Assembly: GCF_000471905.2 (NCBI RefSeq)
Contig: NW_006499751.1
Coordinates: forward strand, 1,173,698-1,237,697
Reading direction: 5' to 3'
DNA from: Amborella trichopoda
Lineage: Eukaryota > Streptophyta > Magnoliopsida > Amborellales > Amborellaceae
DNA length: 64,000 nucleotides
In this document: positions 46,476-57,473 of the stretch, in pieces
How positions within the stretch are numbered: the stretch's first letter is position 1
Layout: each line of letters opens with the position of its first letter
Notes under the pieces: generated by a model
What the model saw: the letters and a program-made list of their open reading frames with translations, nothing else
Told to the model about the DNA's origin: nothing
Database searches by the model: none
Made by a program: the position numbers and the translations under genes

Positions 46476-46570
46476 GACGGACCCCAACTCCCTGGGGACA
46501 AGATAGCTTGGTGGGAAACAGACCCACTGGGAATTGAAAAGGTAAGAAAGGCCCTAACTCCAAATGGTGG
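46400..46570. repeat. Centre of an inverted duplication
   Basis: CCAAGCTATCTT at 46,460-46,471 is mirrored by AAGATAGCTTGG at 46,500-46,511 across a 28-nt spacer. Outside this, about 70 bp on each side stay complementary with some mismatches (the GTGGAGTTAG and CTAACTCCA blocks). Beyond that, the arms continue with large deletions on one side or the other. Confidence 0.9.
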
Positions 46571-48315
46571 GCTTTAGGGCTTCCACGCGAGATAGCAGTT
46601 AATGAGACCTCATCAGAATTTCTTGCAATGAAGATGAGGACTAGAAGTGAATTCAATAATCTTAGTTCCATCTTCGGGTGGGATGAGGAGTGGCAAGTCC
46701 CTGGTTATGAAAAGCGTCCCCCACAGGACTTGAACGACCTAATTGGAAGTGGTTCCCACAGTAATTGACTAGAGGGCCTTCTCAGGGAGGTTGATCTGAA
46801 GTAGCCGCTCCTACTCGGGCCGGGGGGAAGAAAAGAAAGCGCTCGACCACTGTCGATACTCGTGCATCGTCTTCAATTAGTGGGCGTACTCGGAGGCGCA
46901 AGAGTGTCAACCTTCCTATGATGTCAGAATCAGGAGGTAGGTCTTCCTCTTCTGATCTTTTAGGAACTCCCCCAGTATTACCCTCTGCGCTCTCTGGAAG
47001 AACCTTTGCTTCTCTTGAATTGTCTTCTTTTTCTTCAAAAACTGAGGCAGACGACTCCGGCCGCTCTGAGCCCATTGTCATTGTTCTGATAGGGAGGTGA
47101 CTCCGGATCTTGTGGCGGTAAATACAAGAGCAGTCCCTGAGTTGGAGGCAGCTCGAATGGGTACTGATGAGGCTGCAGGTCTCGAAGAAACAGCTTCAGG
47201 GAGGTAATCTGATGTTGATGTGGTCTCCGTGCATCAGGAGCTCAGTGCCCCGACCTAGGCAGGGACAATGACTCAAGAAGAAGAGCCCGTAGTTGATGAT
47301 GAGCTTGGGCACCAAGGGGTTGCTGCTTCCATGGTCCCGGGTCATGAAGATGAGGGGGCTGAGCTCTTCGTGGCCAAGGTTCTGACCGTTGAAGGTGCAA
47401 GCCAAATGGATGAAGTCATTGCTAGAGCTGAATTGGCTGGAGAGGAGGCGGTTTCTGAACTTGCTAATGCAAAAGTTGAAGTTCAGGAAGATGAAGAGCA
47501 AGCGGAACAGGTTTCTTCAGAACCTGATGGGACAGAAGTAGAGGGCCCTATGGGAGAAGGTCAAGGCAAGGAGGTTGGCAATGAAAAACCCGGGCAAGTT
47601 GAGGCTTCTTCAGAAGTAGTAATCCCAAGAACACCATCTTGGCCCATTTTTAGCGAGGTTTGTAACACGATTGTAGGCATGCTTCGAGCAAGCCTTCAGG
47701 GCTTAAGGGAGTTGCCTTTCAACATGCTAGGTGATGCTTTGGCAAGACTGAAGGAGTTTACTACCACCATCGCAATTGGAAGTGCACCAGAACTGCTTTC
47801 CCATTTTAATGCAACTCTAAACGAGTTGGAGAACTGGCGGTTGGTGGTGCTACATCATGAGGAAGAAACTAGCAGGCTAACCTTCTTGAAAGAGTCGATC
47901 TTGTGCCAACGTGAGAAGATAGATGCCTGCATCGAGAAGAAGGCCACGATAACTAGCCGTCGTAGGATCTCAAGAGGGAGGCGCAAGGAAGCTTCATGAG
48001 AATGATCGAAATCAGAGAAGCGATGCGATTACTGAAACAGGAATTCGCGGGCCTTGAGACGGAGATGGCTCAAAGGGCCATGGTGGCCTCATTGGTTGAA
48101 GATTTGTCCAAACTCAATGGCACAATTGAGTCGGAAACTATGATGATGGCAGAGGAGACTCAAACAGTGACAGAAATGAAGGAGCGTGTCCAGGGCACCG
48201 AGACTTCTCCTGCAGCGTGCCGCACAGAGATCAATAAGATGGTCGATAGTTTCTGAACATGTTATTTCCTCTTGCCAGTACATTGTAAAAGTTTTTAAAT
48301 TATGAATAAAGTGCT
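46571..48315 (+). pseudogene. PMD frame, 3' part, plus strand (right arm of the palindrome)
   Basis: Starts with a block containing ETSSEFLAMKMRTRSEFNN-like sequence, a serine-rich basic region (46,790-47,090), a 243-residue open stretch (47,268-47,999) with the acidic region and a LKESILCQREKIDACIEKKA segment, then an 86-residue heptad-rich tail (47,996-48,256). The best open of the PMD C-terminal regions. An AATAAA lies at 48,305-48,310 just past the end, plausible as the frame's poly(A) signal. Fossil overall, N-terminal half absent. Confidence 0.72.
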
Positions 48316-50290
48316 TCTCTCATAATTGTTTGAACCCTTGAACTGTGACGTGGGTCGGGGTAAGATCTTCGGACCCCAACCCTAATCGAGTAAGGATCCT
48401 CCTTGGAATAAGGTTGATTGCCGACCCTCCATCTAACATAATTCGGTTGATGGGGCACGCATGTAATTTGTCAATAACAAAGAGAGGGCGATTATGAAAT
48501 TTTTCCCCCAGCTGCAAATCGTCCTCTAAAAAGATGATTGGCATACATCCTTCTGAAATTGCCGGGTCGACCTCAATAGGTTCTACTTCGGTTTCGTACA
48601 CTTTTGGGTTAGAGAGAGCTTGAACCAAAGCCATCTGGTAATCCTTCGAGAGTATGAGTGCATTGTAGATACTGAAAAGTGCCGAAAGTTTCTGTAATTG
48701 TCCCATCACATCATATTTTACCCTTTCTTGATCAAGGCCTTGTGCTCCTGGTCCTGCCACTAATTTGGGTGGTATGTTGGGTTGAGGAGCAAGTTTGGAT
48801 AGAAAAAACTTATTTTGGCCGGCTGGCTGACATGATTGCCTAGCGGGCTTGGTTTGAGTGACAAAAGTTTGAGGTTTTGGAAGTGTCTGAGTGTATGGGA
48901 TAAAAGGGGTCCCAGGGAATTAGAGAATAGGTGGATTGTTTGAAGTATTAGGATTAGGAAGGATCTCAGGGAGCTGTAAGATAAGCAGACTAGTCTTTGG
49001 ATTAGGGGGCAGTGGCGAACTGGAGAACTTCAAGCTGCCCAACTTCTGTGGTGGAGGCCGCAGCGTCCTCCTTGATCTGAGATTTATTTGCCCCATGGTG
49101 GGTATTGGTCCTGAAATTTGCATCATGTGGCAAGCTCCCTAAGAATAGGAGCTTTGCCCATTTGATTCTCTCACTCTCTGCTTAAAGTCACGCTCAGGGG
49201 CCCACTGAGGTTTCTTTGGCTTCTACTTCTTGTGCTTCTTTGAAGAAGGTGGCTTTGCCTTGGCTTTAGCTGTCAGGGCATCAACAACTTTTAGGAATCA
49301 TGCTGCTTGTGCCAGGGTCTTTCTCAATCAATCCCACTGCGTCCTACTTATATTGAGTCCTTCTAATTCTCAAAGTACGGGCATATCAAGGTTGTACCTG
49401 CAAGGGACGTAGAAGAGAGAGAATGAGAAGCAAGAGAAGCAAAAGAAGGGTTCGAAGGTAGTGGACTTTTAAGGTCGTTCCCCTCATCAAACCGATCTAG
49501 GCAGCTTTTTATGTCATCACCAGGGTTGGACAGGTGCAGTGGATCTTTTAGGTCTTTCTCTTGCTTAGACAGTTGAGGAGTGCTTTTAACGTCGTCACCC
49601 TCATTGGATGTGTGCTGGTGGGAGATGGCACGGGAACGCCTTCTTGACAGGATGAAGAAGGAAGAAGGATCGTGCTAGGGATTAAATTCAGTACAGATGG
49701 TAGTAGAGCAAGCGGCGTGAGAAATTCCTGCTCGACTGTGGGTTGGGAGGTCTTCTTTCTTCGGTGTGTAGCCCTTGATGCCGGTCTCTTTCTGGCTTTC
49801 TGAGGTGGTGTTTGATTTGTCTCGCTAGGCTTGCGAACAACTCTTTCTTGGCAAACTGCTTCTCGCCTTAAGGACTTGAGTATGCTTCGGTCATGGTAGA
49901 CTATGCATGGCTGAAAAGTCGAGGATTCAGCAGAGTCCGGGTCATTGATAGGAAGGTCCTGCTTTGTGAAATCTTCTTGCCCCGATAGAGGAATGACTTG
50001 GGGATCACTTACGGGGAGATTGTAAAACTCCTAACACTTTCGCATTTTCTTTGCGAATATATCAAGAAAACTTGAGCATTTTGACAGGTAATGGCCTCTT
50101 ATCTGATGGTACGGGCACCAACGATCTTCAGTCCCCTGAGCAAGGCGACGGGGTTGCCTTGCCTGCTTCAGTGTGATTATGCCTTCCTAAAGCATTATAA
50201 TGAAGAAGGCGTAAAAGATACTAGGCATTTCGTCTTCCTCTTGGATGGTTATGGCATGGGAGGCCTCAGCTGCCCCAAAGGCCTTCTTTA
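48316..50290 (-). pseudogene. Protease and gag-linker remnant, minus strand (right arm)
   Basis: The 146-residue piece at 48,320-48,760 reads through PKVYETEVEPIEVDPAIS, KLHACPINRIMLDGGSAIN and IPRRILTRLGLGSEDL: a retropepsin region. The proline-rich linker (48,920-49,126) and the linker up to 50,290 follow. It mirrors 41,510-43,475, including the same protease-to-PMD junction. Broken. Confidence 0.75.
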
Positions 50291-50936
50291 AGTCAAGCAT
50301 TTCATGGTAATTCTGTCGTCTAGTCGTAATGATGTGTTGTCGGTCAAAGTTACTGTGCCTGCCTTACTACCACGATAGACTAGCCATCGTGTCAAGCTGG
50401 TCGGCATTAGTATTGTCATCTAGTAGTAATTTTGTTGTGCCAGTCTGAGTCACCAAGCCCGTCTTACTATCACACCGGGTCATTTACCTATTAGTCTAGT
50501 CACTGTGTCGATCTCACCGTTTGGTCAAATTCTTCTCACCTCAATATTTCTTCTCTCATTTTTACCTTCTTTTTGGATGTGCATGCCTGTGTACGTTCAC
50601 CTAAAAGTAAGGTGGGGCCCCTTGACCCACTTGTCTTGTAACATTAGTCATGTGTGTGTGATTGCAGAAACAAGAGAGTATAGGCTAAGGAAGGCGATTT
50701 CGAACTAGTTTTAGGATTGGGGGGCTTTCTTCATGATCTAAGAGGGCGCCTACACGAGCCAGCCCTAGTAAGTCTCGAACCCACCTTTAATTCCTCTCTC
50801 ACCGGTTGGTATACCTACCCTTGTTCTTGATCAAAGTCCCCGAGAGAGCGATCTCAAGTCTCGAATTTCGTTGAAACCAGAGACACGTGCCGCCAGATCA
50901 TCTAGATCCAAAAGATGATATCGAGATACCTAATGG
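50285..50936 (+). mobile_element. LTR-end module, copy 3 of 4
   Basis: Matches 18,120-18,761 and 37,120-37,800, with ATTGCAG at 50,661-50,667 and GTAAGT at 50,768-50,773. It ends GAGATACCTAA at the point where copy 3 of the LTR also ends, then meets inverted LTR sequence instead of a primer site. Confidence 0.6.
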
Positions 50937-51365
50937 GCTCGCCCTTAGGAAGCAATTTATAGTCGTGCCCATCTGTCATTTTTACTCACGGTGTTCCCTT
51001 GTCCAGGTATATACCATGTTCGTTATATATATTTTTTTACTTTTTCTTTTCATTTTTCCTTTTTTTTTTTTTTTTTTGTTTTTTTTTTTTTGGTTGAATG
51101 CTTGGTTAGATTCATGCCTTTGGTATCTCTGCGAAGCAATTTAACGTCATGCAGTCAGAACATACACTATAGTTTAGAGTCATACAGCTGGACCATGGCA
51201 GCGATGGATGGCAGTATACAGAAGCCATAGAGTGAGTATGGTGGTGTTTTGACTCACTTGGGGAGATGATGCGAGGCTAGCTATGAAAAATGGATGGTGT
51301 ATGAATGAAAGGTGAAAAATGGTGACCTACTAACTGACGACGAGTATGGATGGCGGAATGACTCG
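50937..51365 (-). mobile_element. Inverted LTR fragment
   Basis: The reverse complement matches about 30,540-30,940 and 14,800-15,200 (CACTTTTACTCATGGTGTTT-like start, then the CACCATCCATTTTTCA segment). A poly(T) run at 51,059-51,093 corresponds to the microsatellite or A-rich tract in the other copies. Short open frames here are not genes. Confidence 0.6.
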
Positions 51366-51369
51366 CCAG

Positions 51370-51715
51370 GATATCACGTCGGGACAATCATCTACTAATC
51401 TAGCCATTGTGTCAGTCTAGCCGCTCGGTCAAACTTCTTCTCTCACTTTTACTTCACCCTATAACAAGGTAGGGACCTATGTCCCACTTGTCTAAACTTC
51501 TAATGTATGTGTGTGTGTGTTTGTAGGAAAGGAGAAACAAGCTAAGGGAGGCGATTCCAAACCGGACTTAGGCCAGGGGGCATTCCAACATTATCTAAGA
51601 GGGCGCCCACGCGAGCCAGCCCGAGCGTGTCACAGACCGACAGGAGGTAAGTCCTACCTCATGACTTAAATTCCTCCCTCACTGGATGCCCGTATCAATC
51701 ATATAAGTCTTTCCC
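51370..51715 (+). mobile_element. LTR-end module, copy 4 of 4
   Basis: Shorter match to the other LTR-end modules. The acceptor-like site is TTTGTAG at 51,520-51,526 after a GT-rich run, and the donor is a strong AGGAGGTAAGT with GTAAGT at 51,647-51,652. It is the last Tat-related sequence before the AT-rich caulimovirid region. Confidence 0.55.
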
Positions 51716-52560
51716 CAAAAATAAGAAAAGACAGCATGATCATGAGTCCATATTTCCGAAAAATATATTAATCAAAATTAATGCACGCCTGCATATTTCA
51801 ATATTTATAACTTCTAAAAGAAACTTCTTAAATAAAATTAACATTTAAATAAAAAAATTAATATTTCAAGTAAAATTTTCATATAGTTATTTCTACCAAA
51901 AAACAACGGTGATGCATTTCCCGAATTTAAGCTTAACATTAACCATATATGCTTAGGTTGCATTCAAATGGTACCCAAATTCTGGGCAATATATTTCCAT
52001 ATATACAAATGTCAACATAAAGCTCATTTTCGTATCATATACGTAGATTTGAATAATACTAACATTAATTGTCTGTAGCATTAAAAGACTTTATTTCATA
52101 TTAGAATAACGGTATTTAAATAATCCATGGACATCTAGGATTTGTTGTGCATGGATCTAGCTGCATGGGCCATTGATAGATAGAATAATGGTTTCTAAAT
52201 TTAGCCAAATTGAGATCGCATTCATATGGGAACGGGCTGTCATACTTAATTGGTGCACGAATCCATGTGTAATGGAATTGGGTTCTTCAAAACATGAAAA
52301 CATAGTCACAAAATTCACAAATAGAATTGAGGATCAAGAGATAAACAAAGAATAAACAGAGTAAGATTAACATGCACACCAAGGCCTAAAACATTATGAT
52401 AGACAGATAGAGTAAAGGAGTACAAAGAAGATATAGAGTCACAAAGAAAAGATCTTCCAGGCATAAAGACTTAAGTAGTAGAAACAGAAGAAAACACAAG
52501 CAGAAGAAAAAGTACACCACACCAGAACTAAGCAGGCTGAGAGGCTCTAGAAGCGCTCTG
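51716..52560 (-). other. AT-rich region, possibly the caulimovirid leader
   Basis: No gene is seen on either strand. On minus it lies downstream of the TATA box at 52,584-52,591, where the pregenomic RNA leader would be in a one-unit integration. The host boundary may lie anywhere within it; the Tat module ends at about 51,700. Confidence 0.4.
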
Positions 52561-52583
52561 CCTTCATCTGAGCCTCGCAGGGC

Positions 52584-52591
52584 TATTTATA
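52584..52591 (-). promoter_or_regulatory. TATA box of the caulimovirid
   Basis: TATAAATA on minus within CCTCTATAAATAGCCC, similar to the CCTCTATA-type core promoters of plant pararetroviruses. It lies past the end of the coding region in the same orientation, where the family's pregenomic promoter is expected. Confidence 0.6.
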
Positions 52592-52722
52592 GAGGTCGGA
52601 TTTCAAATCCGGACTTCAAAATTTAAAATAAAAAAGACAGCTGGCCTGACAGGTGGCCAACAAGTACAGTGAAAAGCTGTGCTACAGTGACATGCTACAG
52701 TAAAAAGTTTATGAACAATGTA

Positions 52723-52904
52723 TGCCGACATAATAGCGTTTGTACGGGCTACTACAGTGTCTGCCGACAAAATAGTGTTTGTTCGGGCTGCTACAGTGCT
52801 TGCCGACAAAATAGTGTTTGTACGTGCTGCTACAGTGTCTGCCGACAAAATAGTGTTTGTACGGGCTGCTACAGTGTCTGCCGATAAAATAGTGTTTGTA
52901 CGGG
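52723..52904. repeat. 39-bp tandem repeat, 4 full units and a partial one
   Basis: Units start at 52,723, 52,762, 52,801, 52,840 and 52,879 in exact 39-bp register, each TGCCGACAAAATAGTGTTTG followed by TACGGGCTGCTACAGTGTC with few substitutions. Because 39 is a multiple of three, frames stay open, which creates spurious reading frames here. It ends about 130 bp upstream of the minus-strand TATA box. Confidence 0.95.
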
Positions 52905-52939
52905 TGCAATTTGTGCGGCTTCAGGCATCAACATCAATC

Positions 52940-54645
52940 AGTGTCAGTATCTGTGGGATAAAGATAGTAAGGATATCCATCGGAGTCGTAGCTTGGGGAA
53001 GAAGGAACAGAGGGACTACAGGATGGTCCAATATAGGTTTCATTTTTCAGGAGGTTCTTCAGGTGGAGGATGATTTGTCAACCAGAGATACAATTGGTGT
53101 AGTAAGGCTGCTCCTCTAGGCTGCTCATCATTCCATACCGAATGCCTTGTATAAACATCAACAGGAATCCCAGCTGGTCAAATATGATTAATACAACACA
53201 TAATATATTTTAATTCCATCCATAAATGCATATGAAATGGCCAAAAAGTCAGAAGATTGAAATCATACCATCCAACAGTTTCAATAGCAGGGTGTTGGGT
53301 AAGATAAACAGCATTAGGATAGGTCTGGGGGTTAAGGTCTTGATGGAAACTTATAATTGCATATTGTTTATGAGGATATTAAAACGATTCAATACACTGG
53401 GTATAATGAAAGTACTTAATGAGGAATTTATAGAAGTTCAGGGCTCTGGGATTAGGATGTTGGTAATTGTTCCATTGAAGGAAATGACAATGTCTAAGCT
53501 AAGAAATGAGTTTTCTGACATGAAAGTTGAAGCAAATGTGGTAATTTTGGGTGAGATACCAAAGAAAGCAAATGACTTCTTTTGGTATATTATAAAAGTG
53601 TCGGGTTTGGAAAAGGGACAGGAAAGGGTAATTTGGATGGCATCGAATTCCTTGTATGCAATCTCCGTGATTTCGGACTACAATTTCATGCATTTTTTAT
53701 TGCATTAGATCATTCCTGGATAGTAAGGAACTTCTGAGAATATCTTCATGAAGTTCATCAGGCAGATCATGCTCATTATCATCAATGGTTGTAATTGCAC
53801 CCAGAAAAGGAATAATTGAGGAGATTCTCTTCTGAAAACCTTTTTCTTGATAACATATCTGCCAAAACATTATTTTTCCCCGAAATGTGCTTATATTCAA
53901 AATTCCATTGTGAAAACCAATTTGATCATCTGAAAAGTTGTGGGTTTTGAAGTATTTTGTTCTTGAATCTCAGCATGTTTGGAAAAGCTGACAAATCCAT
54001 TTCCACTAAAAATTTATGTCCTATTAGATGAAATTGGAATTTTTCAATTCCTCTTTTCACTGCTAGGATTTCTTTGAAAGTAGAATGGTAATGGAGTTCA
54101 GAATCCTTAAAGTTTCCACTTTTATGACCACAAATTATCCTTTTACTTGCAATTTCTTCCAGTAAAATACAAGCCCAATATTCATCTGAGGCATCAGTTT
54201 GCAAAATTCTTTTGCCAGTAGACGAAATTTTCAAAGAGGGCAAATTTTGAGACAAAGATTTGAGCTTCTGAACGCACTCAGTTTGTAACTAAGTCCATGG
54301 TGGTGCTTTCTTTTTCAAGAGCAAATGAAGAGGACTGGTGAGCAAAGAAAGTTTGGGTATAAAAGGTGACATGTAATTTACAATACCTAAAAACTGTTGT
54401 ATTTGCTTTACAGAAGACAGAGTGTCAGGAAATTCTATCAAATGTTTTGCTATAGGAGGTTGTAATCTATACATACCATCAAGGAAATGCATACCAAGAA
54501 AATCTACTTCAAAAGTAGCAAATACACATTTCTTTTCTGATAACATAATTCCATATTTACAACAAAGGGAGTGAAATTTTTCTAAGAGAGAGACATGACT
54601 TTCCAAGTCTGGAGAAAAGAGCAAGATGTCATCTATGTATATCAA
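52940..54645 (-). pseudogene. Caulimovirid RT C-terminal part, RNase H and polyprotein tail
   Basis: At 54,289-54,645: MIYIDDILLFSPDLESH (RT catalytic box) and CVFATFEVDFLGMHF, then VKQIQQFLGIVNYMSPFIP. At 53,926-54,255: RNase H with LQTDASDEYWACILLEE, HYHSTFKEILAVKRGIEKF and FLVEMDL. Coding-like minus sequence continues to about 52,940, ending in a serine, proline and tyrosine-rich tail. RT and RNase H make virion DNA from the pregenomic RNA. Broken. Confidence 0.85.
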
Positions 54646-54687
54646 AGCTTGAGAAGAAATGGGTTCAAAAATAGTGGTTAAAACTTT

Positions 54688-56319
54688 TTAAAAATAAGTA
54701 GGAGCATTTTTTAAACCAAAAAGCATAACAGTCCATTGAAAATGATAATTGGGAAGGCAAAAAGTTGTTTTTGGTCTATCATCTGGGTCAATTCCTATTT
54801 GCCAAAATCCAGATTTTAAATCAAATTTAGAAAATATGTGAGCATTAGAAATTTGAGAAAACATGGCAGTCTGATTTGGTAAAGGAAATTTGTCATCAGC
54901 AAGAAAATTGTTTAAAGTCTGATAGTTGATAACCAATCTAAGTTTACCACGAACTTGTTCAGCTCTTTTATTCATATAAAAAACTTCACATGCCCAAGGA
55001 GAACTAGTTGGTTCAATTAATTTTTCCTTTAGTAGTTCATGAATTTCTTGCTTAGCCTGTTCTAGCAAATCTGGATTCAATCCTCTGTGGGAGGCTTTTG
55101 TAGGGTTAATGTCCTCATTCTTTTTGAAGGGAAGTTTGACAAAGAAATTTTGGTTTCTCCAAAGAGGGTTTGTACATTTTTTCAAAACTTCCAAATAGGA
55201 AGTTGCACAACAATCTGAAATGATTTTTTCTCTAATGGTTTCCAAGAGTTGGGGTTGGTCTAGACTAGCAATCCAAGGTAAGGGTAAGTTTCTAAAATGA
55301 AGTCCTTTAGCTGTCCATTGAAGTTTTACTTGGTGTAAAACATCAAATCCTAATAAGAGCTCTTTGTTAGGGAGGTAGGAACCTAAGATCCTATGTTGGA
55401 TAACCACTTTAGGAAAAAGTTTAATAAGAACAGGTTTGCTAATCTGATGGATAGAAAATTTTTCTCCATTAGTAGCTCTAAAGGTTTGGTTGCAATTTTC
55501 CCAAAATTGTTTTGGCAATAAATCCGGTTTCAGAATGCTAGCAGATGCACCAGTGTCAAAAAAGGCAGGGACAGTCAAGGGTTTGGAATAATGTTCACAA
55601 AGGAGTTGGAGAAAGGCAATTGGGGTAGGTTGTGTTGGAAGGATATTTATTTCTAGGGTTTCATCTTGGGCAGACAAAATTTCAGGAACCACAGTATTGT
55701 TGATTTCATTCAACTCAAAATCATTTGGATATGAAATGGAAATTAATGTATCTTCATTCTGTTCATCATCCAGAGAGAATATAGATTCCAGATCATCATC
55801 AACATTTTCTTCCAAAACTTGGGACAAAAGATTTATAATCTTTCGTTTCTTTTTCTGGTTAGGACAATCTTTTGCAAAATGTCCTTTCTTGCCACATACA
55901 TAACAACGATCACCTTTCATCCTATTTTTTCGAAATCTGGATCTGCAAAGGTATTTAAACCTTTTGAATTTCTTCTTTTTCCTTTTTTGGTCAACCTTCT
56001 TCTTTTTTCCAAAAGGGGGACAAGCACATAGTTTTTTCGAATCACACTTAATCTTGAGATGGGGTTTATCACAAGATTTTCCAAGAAGGTGGTTATTTTT
56101 CTCCATCTGTTTGACAAATTCTACCTGGTTACATAACCTTTCCAAAGCATGGAGGACAAACTGATAAATTTCCTCGAAAGAAAAATTTTGAACTGTCAAT
56201 CCTTGATTTTCCATAGTTTTTGCTGCTTCCTTTCCAAGAGTAGGAGGAATAGACTCAAGATAAAATTGCTTTAAATTCACATCATCAATTCCACAAATTT
56301 TGTGATAACGCTTATTCAT
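54688..56319 (-). pseudogene. Caulimovirid coat/zinc knuckle, protease and RT N-terminal part
   Basis: The longest open stretch of the window (543 residues). After a helical coat-like start comes a lysine-rich segment (residues about 104-137), a zinc knuckle CYVCGKKGHFAKDC (139-152), an acidic segment, a retropepsin site PAFFDTGASASIL (about 251-263), and RT blocks ANDKFPLP-like (LADDKFPLPNQ), FSKFDLKSGFWQIGID and FGLKNAP at the end. The knuckle binds nucleic acid and the protease would cut the polyprotein. Part of a fossil. Confidence 0.9.
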
Positions 56320-56336
56320 TTCAGAAAAGTGTTTTT

Positions 56337-57401
56337 CTAAATCATGTCTTTAAAAGAACAACACTTAAGCTGAAAAAATTCTTCACAGGCTGTAATCTGT
56401 TCATGCTTTACAGGGCCAGTAAATTCAGCTACCAAATAATTCAAGAATTCAACAATGGATTGACTGTTTCTCAATTGTGTTTGACGGTATTCTCCAAGAC
56501 TTAAATACCAATCAAGTCCTCGAAGTCGTACCAAAACTTTGGAAATTGTGCTTGCTAATGTATTTGCAGGGTTTAGCATTTCTGCATGCATCCATCCTTG
56601 TATTTCTCGAAATCTCTCAGTCCATTTTGAAGGAGGGATGTCATCAATTGTAAAACCTTTAGATGAATCTCCATAGGTAGGGTTTTGAGGTCTAGGTTCT
56701 TCATCTATAAGTGGGTCTCGGTCAGGGTCAGGAGGTTGTTCAGAGGGATCCATCATGAGCAAAGGATCTAAAGAAACAGAGGAAGAAGAGGCTAAAAAAC
56801 TCGTTGTATCAGACGATTCTGAGACAGAGTCAGAGGATTGGGTTTCTGTTTGAAGGTTTAACTTAGGTTGTTTGGTCAGGTTTTTTAAAAATGAACTCAT
56901 ATCTTGCAAAGGTTCGGACTGAGTAAGGTTTTGTGTGTACACAGAAGATGCAACAATATCATAATCAGAATCTGATGCTTGAAGCATTTGAGTTTCATTT
57001 TTAGGAAGAGTTGGGGGTTGTGTCACAGGAGTAGGTTGAGGTTGTTGTTGAGTAACACCAGGAGGGGTAGGTTCAAGTGCCTTAGAAGTACTTGGGATAG
57101 AAACATTCGCCTTTTTTCTGAGTTGAGGAAAAAATATTTCCTCTGGGAAACGTCTTTCATTATCTAAAGAACGTAAAGATTGAAAGCCGTAATGCCTAGG
57201 AGGTATTAAGCCAGTAGGAGGGTAAATTGTTCTTGTAGGAGGAAAAGGGTCAGAATATCTCAAAGTTGGGTAACTTGAGATATAAGGAGTACCTAACAAG
57301 GATTGAAGTTGAGGCGAGTTAGGAGAGGACTGGTATGAAGTTTGAGGATACTGAGATTTCATCCATAGATCTTTTTCCATGCTTTGCAACTGTGTTTCCA
57401 A
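56337..57401 (-). pseudogene. Caulimovirid capsid-region remnant
   Basis: A 354-residue stretch. The first two thirds are proline, serine and threonine rich with a SSDTTSFLASSSSVSLDPLL segment; the last third (WTERFREIQGWMHAEMLNPA and SIVEFLNYLVAEFTG) is a helical capsid-type domain that continues in the next piece. The position before the zinc knuckle fits the coat protein region of Caulimoviridae. Fossil. Confidence 0.75.
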
Positions 57402-57473
57402 AAATGCTTTTTCTCTACCTTTCTGTGCCAGTAAGTACGATTGTAAATGTGTGTCTTTAACAAAATGGAGAAT

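Noticed and set aside
52669-53119. Cys-rich plus-strand frame SVCRQNSVCTGCY and a second frame of 133 residues
   Set aside because: Both are produced by the 39-bp repeat, whose length is a multiple of three; the repeat is non-coding promoter-side DNA.
53226-53708. 160-residue plus-strand frame
   Set aside because: It is antisense to the caulimovirid polyprotein region, has no recognisable domain, and the minus strand is coding-like on both sides.
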